Below are positions 8,946 to 16,458 of a DNA stretch of 48,555 bases, piece by piece. Position 1 is the first letter of the stretch. Each line of letters starts with the position of its first letter. Below the pieces are notes generated by a model, which saw only the letters and a list, made by a program, of their open reading frames with translations, searched no databases and was not told where the DNA came from. This stretch comes from Phenylobacterium sp. Root700 (GTDB lineage: Bacteria; Pseudomonadota; Alphaproteobacteria; Caulobacterales; Caulobacteraceae). Made by a program: the position numbers and the translations under genes. The stretch spans positions 135,377-183,931 of the forward strand of contig NZ_LMHT01000012.1 in NCBI RefSeq assembly GCF_001429025.1. Reading direction: 5' to 3'.

Positions 8946-9581
8946 ATGGAAACGCCCCGCCTGATCTACTTCGCCGACCCCATGTGCTCATGGTGCTACG
9001 GCTTCTCGCCGGTCATCCAGCAGATCCGCGAGAACTTCGGCCGCGCCCTGCCGATCCAGCTGGTGATGGGCGGCCTGCGTCCGGGAACCGACACGCCGAC
9101 CACCGATGCGGCCAAGGCCGAGCTGAAGACCCATTGGGGCCACGTGCAGGAGGCCACCGGCCTGCCCTTCGACGGCGCCGTGCTCGACCGCGAGGGCTTT
9201 CTCTACGACACCGATCCGGCCGCCCGCGCCGTGGTTCGGGTACGGCGCGAGGACGGCGAGAAGGCGCTCGCCTTCCTGCGCCGCCTGCACCACGCCTTCT
9301 ATGCGGAAGGCCAAAATGTCACCGATCCGCAGGTCCTGGCTGACCTCGCCGCCGAGTTCGGCGTCGACCGGCAGGCCTTCCTCGCCGACTTCGACACCGA
9401 CGACCTGAAACACGAGACCTGGAACGACTACGCCATCGCCCAGAAGGCCGGCGTCACCGGCTTCCCGACCTTGGTGGGCGGACCCAACGAGGAGGGCGCC
9501 TACGGCGTCGTCAATCGCGGCTTCCAACCCGCCGATCAGGTCCTGTCAGTGTTGCACCAGTGGCTGGGAACCCAGCCCTAG
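8946..9581 (+). CDS. DsbA-family (FrnE-like) thiol oxidoreductase
   Basis: A 211-residue thioredoxin-fold protein of the DsbA/FrnE group. The redox motif CSWC lies at residues 14-17 in FADPMCSWCYGF, a helical insertion follows, and the cis-proline loop is TGFPTLVGG. There is no signal peptide, so it acts in the cytoplasm, unlike true DsbA; FrnE-like proteins are disulfide isomerases linked to oxidative stress, and 2-hydroxychromene-2-carboxylate isomerases share the fold. The ATG at 8946 was chosen because family similarity begins there, although the frame is open for another 500 bases upstream. Its own promoter would sit in the gap with the GNAT gene. Confidence 0.9.
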   Translation: METPRLIYFADPMCSWCYGFSPVIQQIRENFGRALPIQLVMGGLRPGTDTPTTDAAKAELKTHWGHVQEATGLPFDGAVLDREGFLYDTDPAARAVVRVRREDGEKALAFLRRLHHAFYAEGQNVTDPQVLADLAAEFGVDRQAFLADFDTDDLKHETWNDYAIAQKAGVTGFPTLVGGPNEEGAYGVVNRGFQPADQVLSVLHQWLGTQP

Positions 9582-9588
9582 GCCGTGG

Positions 9589-9798
9589 CTATTCCAGGGT
9601 GAAGCCGACCTTCAGGGTCACCTGGAAGTGAGCGACCTTGCCGTTCTCCACGTGGCCGCGCGTGTGCAGCACCTCGAACCACCCGATGCCGCGCACGGTC
9701 GCGCCGGCCTTGGCGATGGCGGTCTGGATGGCGTCCTCGATACTGGTGGTCGACGAGCCGGTAAGCTCCAGGATCTTGTAGACATTGTCCGCGGACAT
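9589..9798 (-). CDS. dodecin, flavin-storage protein
   Basis: A 69-residue dodecin. Family members form hollow 12-subunit shells that bind and protect riboflavin, lumichrome or FMN pairs. The sequence shows the characteristic [11 protein letters not shown] start, the helix with [13 protein letters not shown], the flavin-stacking tryptophan in GIGWFEV and the glutamine in [10 protein letters not shown]. The start is ATG at 9798 with AGGGAGG 7-8 bases upstream. Length and motifs are complete. It is convergent with the FrnE-like gene, 7 bases from its stop. Confidence 0.95.
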   Translation of the reverse strand: MSADNVYKILELTGSSTTSIEDAIQTAIAKAGATVRGIGWFEVLHTRGHVENGKVAHFQVTLKVGFTLE

Positions 9799-9903
9799 GG
9801 CGGGCCTCCCTAGGGTTCATCCCTGCGAGAGGAACGGGCCGCCGGCCGCGAGGTTGCCGGACGCCGAGGGGGAGCCCGGCGTCCGACGTTCGGCGGCCTG
9901 GCC

Positions 9904-10263
9904 TTAGCCCGGGACCTGATCCAGGAACCCGGTGACGACCTTCAGCCGCCCATCCTCGACCTGGACGAAGTCGGTGCCCTTGATCGGGGCGTCGGCCCCG
10001 GCCGGGCCCAGGCCCCAGGAGAAGCGGACGTTCTCCCCGTGGCCGTCGGCCTCGCCGATCAGTTCGAAGCGGAAGCCTGGGAAGCGTTCGTGCACCCCAG
10101 CGATCAGGGCGTCGACGCCCGCATGGCCCTCCACCGCGGCCATCGGGTCCATATAGATGGCGTCGGCGCTCCAGGTGTCGGCGATCAGGGCGCGGCGGAC
10201 CTTGGCGTCGGTCTCGTTCCAGGCGGCGATGTAGGTTTCGGCGATGTCGGCTGCGTTGGTCAT
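9904..10263 (-). CDS. SnoaL-like / NTF2-fold protein
   Basis: A 119-residue protein of the SnoaL-like (NTF2-fold) superfamily, seen from YIAAWNETDAKVRRALI, the acidic DAIYMDP strand, and the VQVEDGRLKVVTGFLDQ end. The fold includes polyketide cyclases, isomerases and many proteins of unknown role. The start is ATG at 10263 with GGAG 8 bases upstream. It is divergent from the dienelactone hydrolase gene across 136 bases, so they may share control. The reaction is not assignable. Confidence 0.85.
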   Translation of the reverse strand: MTNAADIAETYIAAWNETDAKVRRALIADTWSADAIYMDPMAAVEGHAGVDALIAGVHERFPGFRFELIGEADGHGENVRFSWGLGPAGADAPIKGTDFVQVEDGRLKVVTGFLDQVPG

Positions 10264-10399
10264 GTCGGCTGCTCCGTGTTGATGACCCCACCATCGCCGT
10301 CTGCGCGAGGCCGCGCGATTACCTCGGCGGTAAAGCGACGGCGCCTTGCGGGCCGGGTCCTCAAGCGCCTAGCGTCCCGGCAAGCAGGGAAAAGACGCC

Positions 10400-11119
10400 A
10401 TGGACACCAAGCTTCGCACCGTCGCCTACGACCAGCATGGCGCGCCCTTTGACGGCGCTCTCGTCCTGCCCGAGGGGGCCAAGGCTCCCGTTCCCGGCGT
10501 GCTGGTCTTCCATGGCTGGGAGGGACGCTCCGAGGGCCAGGAGGAGTTCGCCCACAAGCTGGCGGGCCTTGGCTACGGCGCCTTCTGCGTCGACCTCTAC
10601 GGCAAGGGCCGCCGAGGATCGACGCCGCAGGAATGCGAGGCCCTGATGACCCCGCTGATCAGCGACCGGGCGGCGCTGCGCGAACGCCTGCTGCATGTGG
10701 TCGAGGTGGCGGGGGGCCTGCCCGAGCTCGACGGCGGCCGGCTGGCGGCCATCGGGTTCTGTTTCGGCGGGCTCTGCGTGCTCGACCTGGCCCGCGCCGG
10801 CGCGGGCCTCAAGGGCGTGGCCAGCTTCCACGGCCTGTTCACCCCGCCCGGCCTGCCGATCGCTGATCCGATCACGACCAAGGTCATCGCCTTCCACGGC
10901 TGGGACGACCCGATGGTCCCGCCCGCCGACGTCGTCGCCCTTGGCGCCGAGCTCACCAAGGCCAAGGCCGACTGGCAGATCCACGCCTTCGGCGGCGCGA
11001 TGCACGCCTTCATGGCGCCCCAGGCCAATAGCCCGGAGATGGGCATCCAGTATCATGCGGCCACCGCCCACCGCGCCTGGACCGGCATGGCCGGCTTCCT
11101 CGGCGAAGTCCTGGTCTAG
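10400..11119 (+). CDS. dienelactone hydrolase family protein
   Basis: A 239-residue alpha/beta hydrolase of the dienelactone hydrolase family. The nucleophile is C121 in GFCFGG, the acid is in HGWDDP (D169 or D170) and the histidine is H202 in GAMHAF. That gives the Cys-Asp-His triad of true dienelactone hydrolases, which open lactones in chlorocatechol breakdown, though many family members act on other esters. No signal peptide is seen. The EthD-like gene starts four bases after its stop, so the two are translated from one transcript. There is no aromatic-ring cleavage cluster nearby to fix the substrate. Confidence 0.92.
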   Translation: MDTKLRTVAYDQHGAPFDGALVLPEGAKAPVPGVLVFHGWEGRSEGQEEFAHKLAGLGYGAFCVDLYGKGRRGSTPQECEALMTPLISDRAALRERLLHVVEVAGGLPELDGGRLAAIGFCFGGLCVLDLARAGAGLKGVASFHGLFTPPGLPIADPITTKVIAFHGWDDPMVPPADVVALGAELTKAKADWQIHAFGGAMHAFMAPQANSPEMGIQYHAATAHRAWTGMAGFLGEVLV

Positions 11120-11123
11120 AGCG

Positions 11124-11489
11124 ATGATCAAGCTGACCTTCGCCCTGGTCCGGCGGCCCGAGTTCACCCGCGAGAGCTTCCAGGACTACTGGTTCAACAC
11201 CCACGCCCCGCTGGTCGCCAGCGTGCGCGAGCCGCTGCGCATCCGCCGCTATGTCCAGATGCACAGCCTGCCGGCCGAGATCTCCGAGGGCCTGCGAACC
11301 GTGCGCGGCGGTCCCGAGGGCTATGACGGCGTGGCCCAGCTCTGGTGGGACAGTTTCGAGGACCTGGCCGCCAGCGCCGACGACGAGGCGGCCAAGGCCG
11401 CCGGGCGCCTGCTGCTGGAGGACGAGCAGCGTTTCATCGACCTTTCGCGCTCGCCGCTGTGGTGGGGCGAGGAGCGGGTGATCTTCTGA
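11124..11489 (+). CDS. EthD-domain protein
   Basis: A 121-residue protein with the dimeric ferredoxin-like EthD fold. The recognisable part is IKLTFALVRRPEFTRESFQDYWFNTHAPLV (in two pieces), where the FxxYW...HxPLV pattern is the family signature. EthD proteins assist ether or aromatic degradation, and related proteins act as polyketide or decarboxylation enzymes. The ATG at 11124 follows the dienelactone hydrolase stop by four bases, which suggests translational coupling and a joint catabolic job. The upstream open frame is only the shadow of the hydrolase gene. Confidence 0.9.
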   Translation: MIKLTFALVRRPEFTRESFQDYWFNTHAPLVASVREPLRIRRYVQMHSLPAEISEGLRTVRGGPEGYDGVAQLWWDSFEDLAASADDEAAKAAGRLLLEDEQRFIDLSRSPLWWGEERVIF

Positions 11490-11514
11490 AGCCCGCGCCG
11501 GGCGGCCGGACATG

Positions 11515-11547
11515 AAAAGGGCGCTTCCGACCTGGCCGAAAGCGCCC
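11515..11547 (-). terminator. minus-strand hairpin terminator
   Basis: GGGCGCTT (11519-11526) pairs with AAGCGCCC (11540-11547). On the minus strand the stem is followed by TTTT (AAAA at 11515-11518). It may also hinder transcription leaving the EthD-like gene on the plus strand, which has no T-run of its own. Confidence 0.65.
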
Positions 11548-11608
11548 TCGCCTGTCCCCACAGGCTGACCTCGTCGCCATGCCGGCGCCGCGTCAAAACG
11601 TGGCGACC

Positions 11609-11671
11609 TTATGACTCGCCGAGCAGGTTCAGCCAATTGCCATTCTTGTCGCAGTTGATCCGGACACGGAT
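11609..11671 (-). pseudogene. orphan C-terminal coding fragment (possible gene remnant)
   Basis: The minus strand reads IRVRINCDKNGNWLNLLGES followed by TAA. The sequence looks like the end of a real protein rather than random GC-rich translation. A TAG (11672-11674) stands directly in front and there is no usable start codon, so it is not an intact gene. I do not recognise the parent family. It may be the decayed 3' end of a lost gene, or chance within a small RNA. Confidence 0.25.
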
Positions 11672-11687
11672 CTAACCCCCTGAAATG

Positions 11688-11721
11688 AAAAGCCCCGACA
11701 CTCCTGTTGGAGGGCCGGGGC
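11688..11721 (-). terminator. minus-strand terminator after GNAT gene
   Basis: GCCCCG (11692-11697) pairs with CGGGGC (11716-11721), with an inner CTCC/GGAG stem, and the minus strand then reads TTTT. It lies about 100 bases past the stop of the GNAT gene at 11824-12348 and is its likely terminator. Confidence 0.65.
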
Positions 11722-11823
11722 CGGTGGCGGCGACTTCAGTCGGGGGGGCGTCTTAGCCGCCGCATCTTATCAATTCGCCGGAAGCCGGAGCGTTCCCGGC
11801 GACCCCAAAATAAATCACGCTGT

Positions 11824-12348
11824 TCAAGGCTGAACGACGAAGCTGAGGATCGGTCCGGTCCAATGCTCCCCGTCGCCCTGCAAGGTCGTCAGGTCCCGCA
11901 CGCCCGGCGTGGCGGCCACGGCGCGCGGCCAGAAGGCGCGCGCCGTGACGTTGCGTTCGGCGACGGCGACCTCCCAGCGTCCCGGGTAGCGGGTCAGGAT
12001 CGCCCGCACCGCCGCGCTCGCCACCCCGCCCCGGCGATGTTTCCGCATCACGAAGAACTCGGCCATGTTGCGATCCACCGCAGCCCCGCTGTGCGAGGCG
12101 GCGTTGAGCAGCGCAAAGCCCACCGGCCGGCCGCCCTGACGGATGATCAGCGGCGTGCGGGTCTCATCGCTCCAGTAGCTGTCCATATAGGGATAGGGCG
12201 CGAACAGACCGTCCGACCCCGGCTCGAAAGCCTCGGACCCGGCCGGCTCCAGTTCCGAGAAGTCGTAGACGTAGAACTGGAACAGGCCCTCGATCAGCGG
12301 CCGCTCGGCCGCCGCCGCGACCTCGATATCGATCTGTCCTGACGCCAT
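11824..12348 (-). CDS. GNAT-family N-acetyltransferase
   Basis: A 174-residue GNAT acetyltransferase. The core is RPVGFALLNAA followed by MAEFFVMRKHRRGGVASAAV, where RKHRRGGVA is the acetyl-CoA-binding loop, and by the AERNVTARAFWPRAVA helix. The N-terminal part (LIEGLFQFYVYDFSELEP) matches the subgroup often annotated simply as predicted acetyltransferases. The start is ATG at 12348. The substrate is unknown. It is transcribed in the same direction as the thioesterase upstream (56-base gap), and could be read from the same transcript. Confidence 0.87.
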   Translation of the reverse strand: MASGQIDIEVAAAAERPLIEGLFQFYVYDFSELEPAGSEAFEPGSDGLFAPYPYMDSYWSDETRTPLIIRQGGRPVGFALLNAASHSGAAVDRNMAEFFVMRKHRRGGVASAAVRAILTRYPGRWEVAVAERNVTARAFWPRAVAATPGVRDLTTLQGDGEHWTGPILSFVVQP

Positions 12349-12404
12349 GGGCCATCGCCTCCTGGCGCCTTCATAATCGATCAGCCAGGCGGGCGGCGCG
12401 GTTT

Positions 12405-12878
12405 TCAGCCACCGGTCGCTTGCTCGGTCATCGCCGCCCGCTCGGCCGGCCAGCGATCGAACGACATCAGCAGTTGCTGGCCGGTCGCCTCGGCAATCAA
12501 CTCGCCGTCCTCGCGCCGGAACTCGGCGCGCACCGTGATCATCTGGCGGGTCTGGGCTACGACCCTCGCCTCGATCCGCAGCGGCTGGCTGCGGACGACC
12601 CGGATGAAGTTGACCTGCAGATTGATGGTCCGGAACACCATCTCGGCGGGCAGGACGCTCATCGTCGCAAAGGCGATCGCCTGGTCGGCCAGGGCGGCGA
12701 TATAGCCGCCGAACAACGAGCCGTCGTGGTTCTGCGTCTCGGCGCAGGGCTCCCAGCTCTTGCGCACCCAGCCCTCGCCCCAGTCATCGAACAGGCCCAG
12801 CTTCATCGTCTGCACCACCGGCGGCGGCGTGATCGCGCCGGCCTGCAAGGCCTCAAGTCGTTCGGTCGCCCAGGTCAT
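12405..12878 (-). CDS. PaaI-type hotdog acyl-CoA thioesterase
   Basis: A 157-residue hotdog-fold thioesterase that would hydrolyse acyl-CoA esters in the cytoplasm. The active-site helix is HDGSLFGGYIAALADQAIAF, matching the H-G-G...D pattern of the PaaI group, followed by the strand TINLQVNFIRVVRSQPLRIEARVV typical of the fold. The ATG at 12878 was chosen over one 45 bases upstream because AAAGGG lies 6-7 bases in front of it. It is divergent from a TetR gene, with a perfect palindrome between, so the TetR protein probably represses it. Confidence 0.87.
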   Translation of the reverse strand: MTWATERLEALQAGAITPPPVVQTMKLGLFDDWGEGWVRKSWEPCAETQNHDGSLFGGYIAALADQAIAFATMSVLPAEMVFRTINLQVNFIRVVRSQPLRIEARVVAQTRQMITVRAEFRREDGELIAEATGQQLLMSFDRWPAERAAMTEQATGG

Positions 12879-12916
12879 TGCATCCCTTTCCAAAACGCGT
12901 CGTTCGGCTAAGGATA

Positions 12917-12929
12917 TGAGCAATGCTCA
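12917..12929. promoter_or_regulatory. palindromic TetR-type operator
   Basis: TGAGCAATGCTCA is a perfect palindrome around a central A. It sits about midway in the 99-bp gap between the divergent thioesterase and TetR genes, close enough to both starts to block both promoters. The form suits a TetR dimer. Confidence 0.6.
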
Positions 12930-12977
12930 CCTTCTGTTACTCAGGTTCCAGAGTTTGAGCGTGGCCGGAGCTTCACG

Positions 12978-13589
12978 ATGAAAGCTGCTGAAAAGACCCG
13001 GAAAATTCCGACTCAGCGACGGTCGCACACAACCATCGAAGTGGTGCTGGAGGCTGCGGCTCAGCTTCTGGAGAGCGCGGGCGAGGCCGGGTTCAACACC
13101 AATGCCCTGGCCGAGCGGGCCGGGGTCAGCGTCGGCACGCTCTACCGCTATTTCCCGAACAAGCAGGCGATCCTCGCCGCCCTCGGCCGCCGTGAACACG
13201 ACGCCTACGCGGCCGCTCACGCCGCGCTGCGCGCCGGTGAAACCGGAGACCTGGCCCTGGACCGTGCGGTCATCCGCACCTTCCTGCACGCCTTCGGCGG
13301 CCGCACGAAAGCCCGGCGCGCGGCGGTCGCCGCCCTGCTCGCCCACGCCGATCCGGCCGAGCTGAGCGCCGGCTACGGCCCGGTGGAAATGTCGCTGGTC
13401 GACGCCGACGGCGCGCCGCTATCGCCCATTGCGGCCTTCGTGCTGACACGGGCGGTGCAGGGCGCGATGCGCGCGGCGGTCATGGAAGACGCCGACTTCC
13501 TGCATTCCCAGGAGTTCGAGGACGAACTGGTCCGCCTGGGCCGGCTCTATCTCGGTCACGCCGCGCCGAAGCGGCGCGCGCCGCCTTAG
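12978..13589 (+). CDS. TetR-family regulator
   Basis: A 203-residue TetR repressor. The helix-turn-helix is FNTNALAERAGVSVGTLYRYFPNKQAILAAL (read in two pieces, about residues 38-68), with a ligand-binding helical domain after it. The start is ATG at 12978 with CGGAG 8 bases upstream. It is divergent from the hotdog thioesterase, and the palindrome at 12917-12929 is its likely operator and point of self-control. An acyl-CoA or fatty-acid ligand is a reasonable guess from the neighbour, nothing more. Confidence 0.9.
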   Translation: MKAAEKTRKIPTQRRSHTTIEVVLEAAAQLLESAGEAGFNTNALAERAGVSVGTLYRYFPNKQAILAALGRREHDAYAAAHAALRAGETGDLALDRAVIRTFLHAFGGRTKARRAAVAALLAHADPAELSAGYGPVEMSLVDADGAPLSPIAAFVLTRAVQGAMRAAVMEDADFLHSQEFEDELVRLGRLYLGHAAPKRRAPP

Positions 13590-14005
13590 TCGCGCGCCTT
13601 GCCGCGCAGGCCAAAGCCGCCTTCGCCGTGAGCGCCCAGGCTCGAGAAGCGCGCCTCTTCGGCCTTGTGGAAGAACTGCGAGGCCACCATCCAGGCCTTC
13701 ACCGGCCGCAGGCAGCCCAGGCACCCGATGATCAGGGCCGGAAACACCGTGACGAAATGCACCCACAGCGGCGGGTGATAGGCCACCTCCATCCAGGCGA
13801 AGACGGCGATCACCACCATGCCGACCGCGGTCATCACGAAGAAGGCCGGGCCGTCAGCCGGATCGGCGAACGAGAAGTCCAGGCCGCAGACCGAGCATTC
13901 CTTGTCGACGGTCAGGAAGCCGCGGAACAGCTTGCCTTCACCGCAACGCGGGCAACGGCAACGGAGACCCGAGATGATCGGCAGCGGAGGATCATAGGAG
14001 GGCAT
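13586..14005 (-). CDS. DUF983 membrane protein with zinc-ribbon-like N-terminus
   Basis: A 139-residue DUF983 protein. It has two CxxC pairs (CPRCGEGKLFRGF and CSVCGLDF) that look like a zinc ribbon, followed by two membrane segments (about AFFVMTAVGMVVIAVFAWM and WVHFVTVFPALIIGCLG). The family is common in alphaproteobacteria and its role is unknown. ATG at 14005 is preferred over ATG at 14020 or an upstream start because AGGA lies 8 bases ahead of it. Its stop overlaps the TetR stop by four bases (convergent). It is divergent from the MocR gene. Confidence 0.87.
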   Translation of the reverse strand: MPSYDPPLPIISGLRCRCPRCGEGKLFRGFLTVDKECSVCGLDFSFADPADGPAFFVMTAVGMVVIAVFAWMEVAYHPPLWVHFVTVFPALIIGCLGCLRPVKAWMVASQFFHKAEEARFSSLGAHGEGGFGLRGKARD

Positions 14006-14018
14006 CGACACGTCCTGC

Positions 14019-14060
14019 ATACAATTGTTGTATTGATACCTACATTCGACTATCAATGTA
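14019..14060. promoter_or_regulatory. cluster of AT-rich inverted repeats upstream of MocR gene
   Basis: ATACAA-TTG-TTGTAT at 14019-14033 is a perfect palindrome. TTGATA (14033-14038) is repeated inverted as TATCAA (14051-14056), and TACATT (14041-14046) as AATGTA (14055-14060). The cluster fills the divergent gap between the DUF983 and MocR genes. MocR regulators usually bind repeated boxes near their own promoter, so this is the likely site. Confidence 0.55.
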
Positions 14061-14087
14061 TGGATCTCAGCAGCAAAAGGCAACCCC

Positions 14088-15470
14088 GTGGCGTCCGACC
14101 TGACCACCGCCCGCTGGCTGCGCCGCGTCGACCGTACGGAGGGCCCGATCTATCTGGCCATCCTGAGCGCCCTCGAAACCGCCATCGGCGAGGGCGAACT
14201 GCAGCCCGGTGAACAACTGCCGCCGCAACGCACCGTGGCCGGCGTGCTGGGTGTCGATTTCACCACCGTCACCCGCGCCTACAGCGCCGCGCGCGCCAGG
14301 GGCCTAGTCGAAGGCGCCGTAGGGCGCGGCACCTTCGTGGCCGGCCGCACCGACGACGACGAGGTCGGGATGATCGACCTCAGCATGAACCTGCCGCCCC
14401 CGCCCAAGGGGCTGAACTTCGCCGCCCTGCTTAAGGAGACCGCGCGCTCGGTCCTCGAGCGCACCGACGCCCAGGCGCTGATGGCCTACCACCCCGGCGC
14501 CGGGTCCATCGCCCAGCGCAGCGCCGGCGCGACCTGGCTGGCGCCGTGCCTGGGCGAGGTTTCTCCCGACCGCATGCTGCTGGCCCCCGGCGCCCAGAGC
14601 GTCCTGGCCGCGATCCTCGACATGACCATGCGGCGGGGCGACGCCCTCATCGTCGAGCCCCTGACCTATCCCGGCGTCCGCGCCATCGCCGCCCATCGCG
14701 GCCTGCGGCTGCTCGCCTGCCCGGTCGACGCCGAGGGGTTCAAACCCGAGGACCTCGCCCGGCTCTGCGCCGAGCAAGACCCCAAGGCGATCTACTGCAT
14801 CCCCACCCTGCAGAACCCGACCGCGACAACCATGGGCCTGGAGCGCCGCCGCGAAATCGCCCGTGTCGCCCGCACGGCCGGCGTGCCGATCATCGAGGAC
14901 GACGCCTATGGCCGGCTGCCGACGGCGCCCCTGCCCGCCCTGGCCTCCCTCGCGCCGGACCTGACCTGGTACGTGGCCACCACCTCGAAATGCCTGTCGC
15001 CTGGCCTGCGCACCGCCTTCGTGGCCGCGCCCAGCGCGGCGGCCGCCCGCGACCTCTCCGAGGCGCTGCGGGCGATCTCGCTGATGACCTCGCCGCTCAC
15101 CGCCGCCATCGCCACCGCCTGGATCCGCGAGGGCGCGGCCGAACGGCTGCTGGCTGCGATCCGCACCGAAGCCGCTGAGCGCCAAGCCATCGCCCGCGCG
15201 ATCTTGCCCCAGGCGACGGGCCAGGCGGACGGCATCCACCTCTGGCTCGACCTCCCCGACCATTGGCCGGGCGAGCGCCTGCGCGAGGTCGCCCATCGGC
15301 GCGGCCTGTCGCTGGTCACCGCCGACGCCTTCGCGGCCGGGCCGAACCATCGCAACGGCCTGCGGATCTCGCTCGGCGGCCCGGCCAAGCAGTCGGTGCT
15401 GACCCTGGCCCTGCAAGGCGTCGCCGCCATTCTCGCCGCCCGTCCGGACGACAGGCGACTGGTTGTCTAG
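14088..15470 (+). CDS. MocR-family PLP-dependent regulator (GntR HTH + aminotransferase fold)
   Basis: A 460-residue MocR/GntR fusion. Residues 1-85 form a GntR winged helix (PGEQLPPQRTVAGVLGVDFTTVTRAYSAARARGLV, in pieces). Residues about 95-455 are a fold-type I aminotransferase domain with the PLP lysine K301 in TTSKCLSPGLRTAF, N243 in LQNPT and the acidic pair in PIIEDDAYG. Such proteins use PLP or an amino acid-PLP adduct as a signal rather than for catalysis. The start is GTG at 14088 with AAAGG 7 bases upstream. The gene it governs is not obvious; the divergent DUF983 gene and itself are the candidates. Confidence 0.9.
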   Translation: MASDLTTARWLRRVDRTEGPIYLAILSALETAIGEGELQPGEQLPPQRTVAGVLGVDFTTVTRAYSAARARGLVEGAVGRGTFVAGRTDDDEVGMIDLSMNLPPPPKGLNFAALLKETARSVLERTDAQALMAYHPGAGSIAQRSAGATWLAPCLGEVSPDRMLLAPGAQSVLAAILDMTMRRGDALIVEPLTYPGVRAIAAHRGLRLLACPVDAEGFKPEDLARLCAEQDPKAIYCIPTLQNPTATTMGLERRREIARVARTAGVPIIEDDAYGRLPTAPLPALASLAPDLTWYVATTSKCLSPGLRTAFVAAPSAAAARDLSEALRAISLMTSPLTAAIATAWIREGAAERLLAAIRTEAAERQAIARAILPQATGQADGIHLWLDLPDHWPGERLREVAHRRGLSLVTADAFAAGPNHRNGLRISLGGPAKQSVLTLALQGVAAILAARPDDRRLVV

Positions 15471-15504
15471 GCATGGGCCACTGGGGCACCAAGCAGCGCT
15501 CCTA

Positions 15505-15888
15505 TTAGGCGCCGAAGCTGAGGTATCCGCGCTCGACCATCCGCCGCATGGCTTCATAGGCCTCGGTCAGCTCCTCATAGGCCGCGCGCATCCGCGAAAG
15601 CTTGGCTGTCTGCTCGGCGGTGAGGGGATGGGGCGTCTCGGTGAGCGCCAGCGCCTCGGCCACCCATTGGGCGCGGGCCAGGGCGGCGCCGACCGCCAGC
15701 TTCTGGAACTTCTCGGCGTCGGCCTGCCCCAACACCTGCCCGATCACCTCACGGTTCGAGGCGTAGGCGGTGTAGTCGATCTGCTCGATCTGACCGCGCA
15801 AACGACGTTGGGCCTGAGGGTCTAACGTCGCCTCCGGCTCGAAGTGATCGCTGGTCCGACGCACGCTGGACGTCCTGGTCACCGACAT
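15505..15888 (-). CDS. hypothetical helical protein
   Basis: A 127-residue protein I do not recognise. It has no signal peptide or membrane segment. It is predicted to be almost wholly helical (IEQIDYTAYASNREVIGQVLG, MRAAYEELTEAYEAMRRMVERG), with charged N-terminal residues. The start ATG at 15888 has a strong GGAGGT site 5 bases upstream, which supports it as a real gene. It is convergent with the MocR gene. Confidence 0.6.
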   Translation of the reverse strand: MSVTRTSSVRRTSDHFEPEATLDPQAQRRLRGQIEQIDYTAYASNREVIGQVLGQADAEKFQKLAVGAALARAQWVAEALALTETPHPLTAEQTAKLSRMRAAYEELTEAYEAMRRMVERGYLSFGA

Positions 15889-16028
15889 TCCGACCTCCCG
15901 GTCGCAAGGCCCCTCGGATGCGGAGGGCGAGCGAAGTCTGACGGGAGGCGACTTAAGGGGGTGTTGACGACGACGCGGGCCCGCGATCGAGGATTGGCAA
16001 TCTGGCCCAGGACGGCTAATCGGGCGAC

Positions 16029-16286
16029 ATGAGCGACGCCCAGACCCCGCCCGACCGCCTGTCCGTCAACCCGGCCAGCCCCTATCATGACGCCGCCGCC
16101 CTCGAGCGCGGCGTCGGCGTGCGCTTCAAGGGCGTCGAAAAGACCAATGTCGATGAGTACTGCGTCAGCGAAGGCTGGGTGCGGCTCAGCGTCGGCAAGA
16201 CGGTCGACCGCAACGGCAACGCCATGACCGTGAAGCTGCAGGGGACCGTCGAGCCCTACTTCCAGGACCTCGACCAGGCCGAGTAG
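16029..16286 (+). CDS. DUF3297 family protein
   Basis: An 85-residue protein of the DUF3297 family, known from proteobacteria and sometimes labelled glutathione-peroxidase related without evidence. The recognisable core is DRLSVNPASPYHDAAALERGVGVRFKGVEKTNVDEYCVSEGWVRL (in pieces), ending in KLQGTVEPYF. Length fits the family. The start ATG at 16029 has no strong ribosome site. The role is unknown. Its single cysteine (EYCVSEGW) seems to be a constant feature of the family. Confidence 0.85.
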   Translation: MSDAQTPPDRLSVNPASPYHDAAALERGVGVRFKGVEKTNVDEYCVSEGWVRLSVGKTVDRNGNAMTVKLQGTVEPYFQDLDQAE

Positions 16287-16329
16287 CGCGTCTTCCCCCT
16301 TGCTGGGGAAGGTCCGCCCTCAACCCATG

Positions 16330-16360
16330 TCATCCCGGCTTGCGCAGCAAGACCGGGACC
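16330..16360. repeat. short palindromic repeat related to the 8133 element
   Basis: The segment starts GTCATCCCGG and ends CCGGGAC and lies between the DUF3297 gene and the small gene at 16459. It shares the TCATCC...CCGG arm design of the nested repeat at 8133-8247, so it is probably a shorter member of the same intergenic family. A GGCAGGG/CCCTGCC hairpin follows at 16423-16440. Confidence 0.4.
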
Positions 16361-16458
16361 CATCGCCTCCGAACGCGAGCTTTGAGCGCGATCGAGCCAG
16401 ATCCTGCCCGATCAGGTGTCCAGGCAGGGTCGGCCCTGCCGCCAAGCCCTAGATCCGC

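Larger units (their letters stand above)
11490..11823. other. structured gap with two minus-strand terminators
   Basis: A 334-bp gap without a complete gene. It contains two minus-strand terminator hairpins (11515-11547 and 11688-11721) and, between them, small hairpins (CCTGT/ACAGG at 11551-11564, GTCGCCA/TGGCGAC at 11573-11607) plus a 20-codon orphan coding tail at 11609-11671. The arrangement would fit a short minus-strand RNA or the remains of a gene. Confidence 0.5.
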
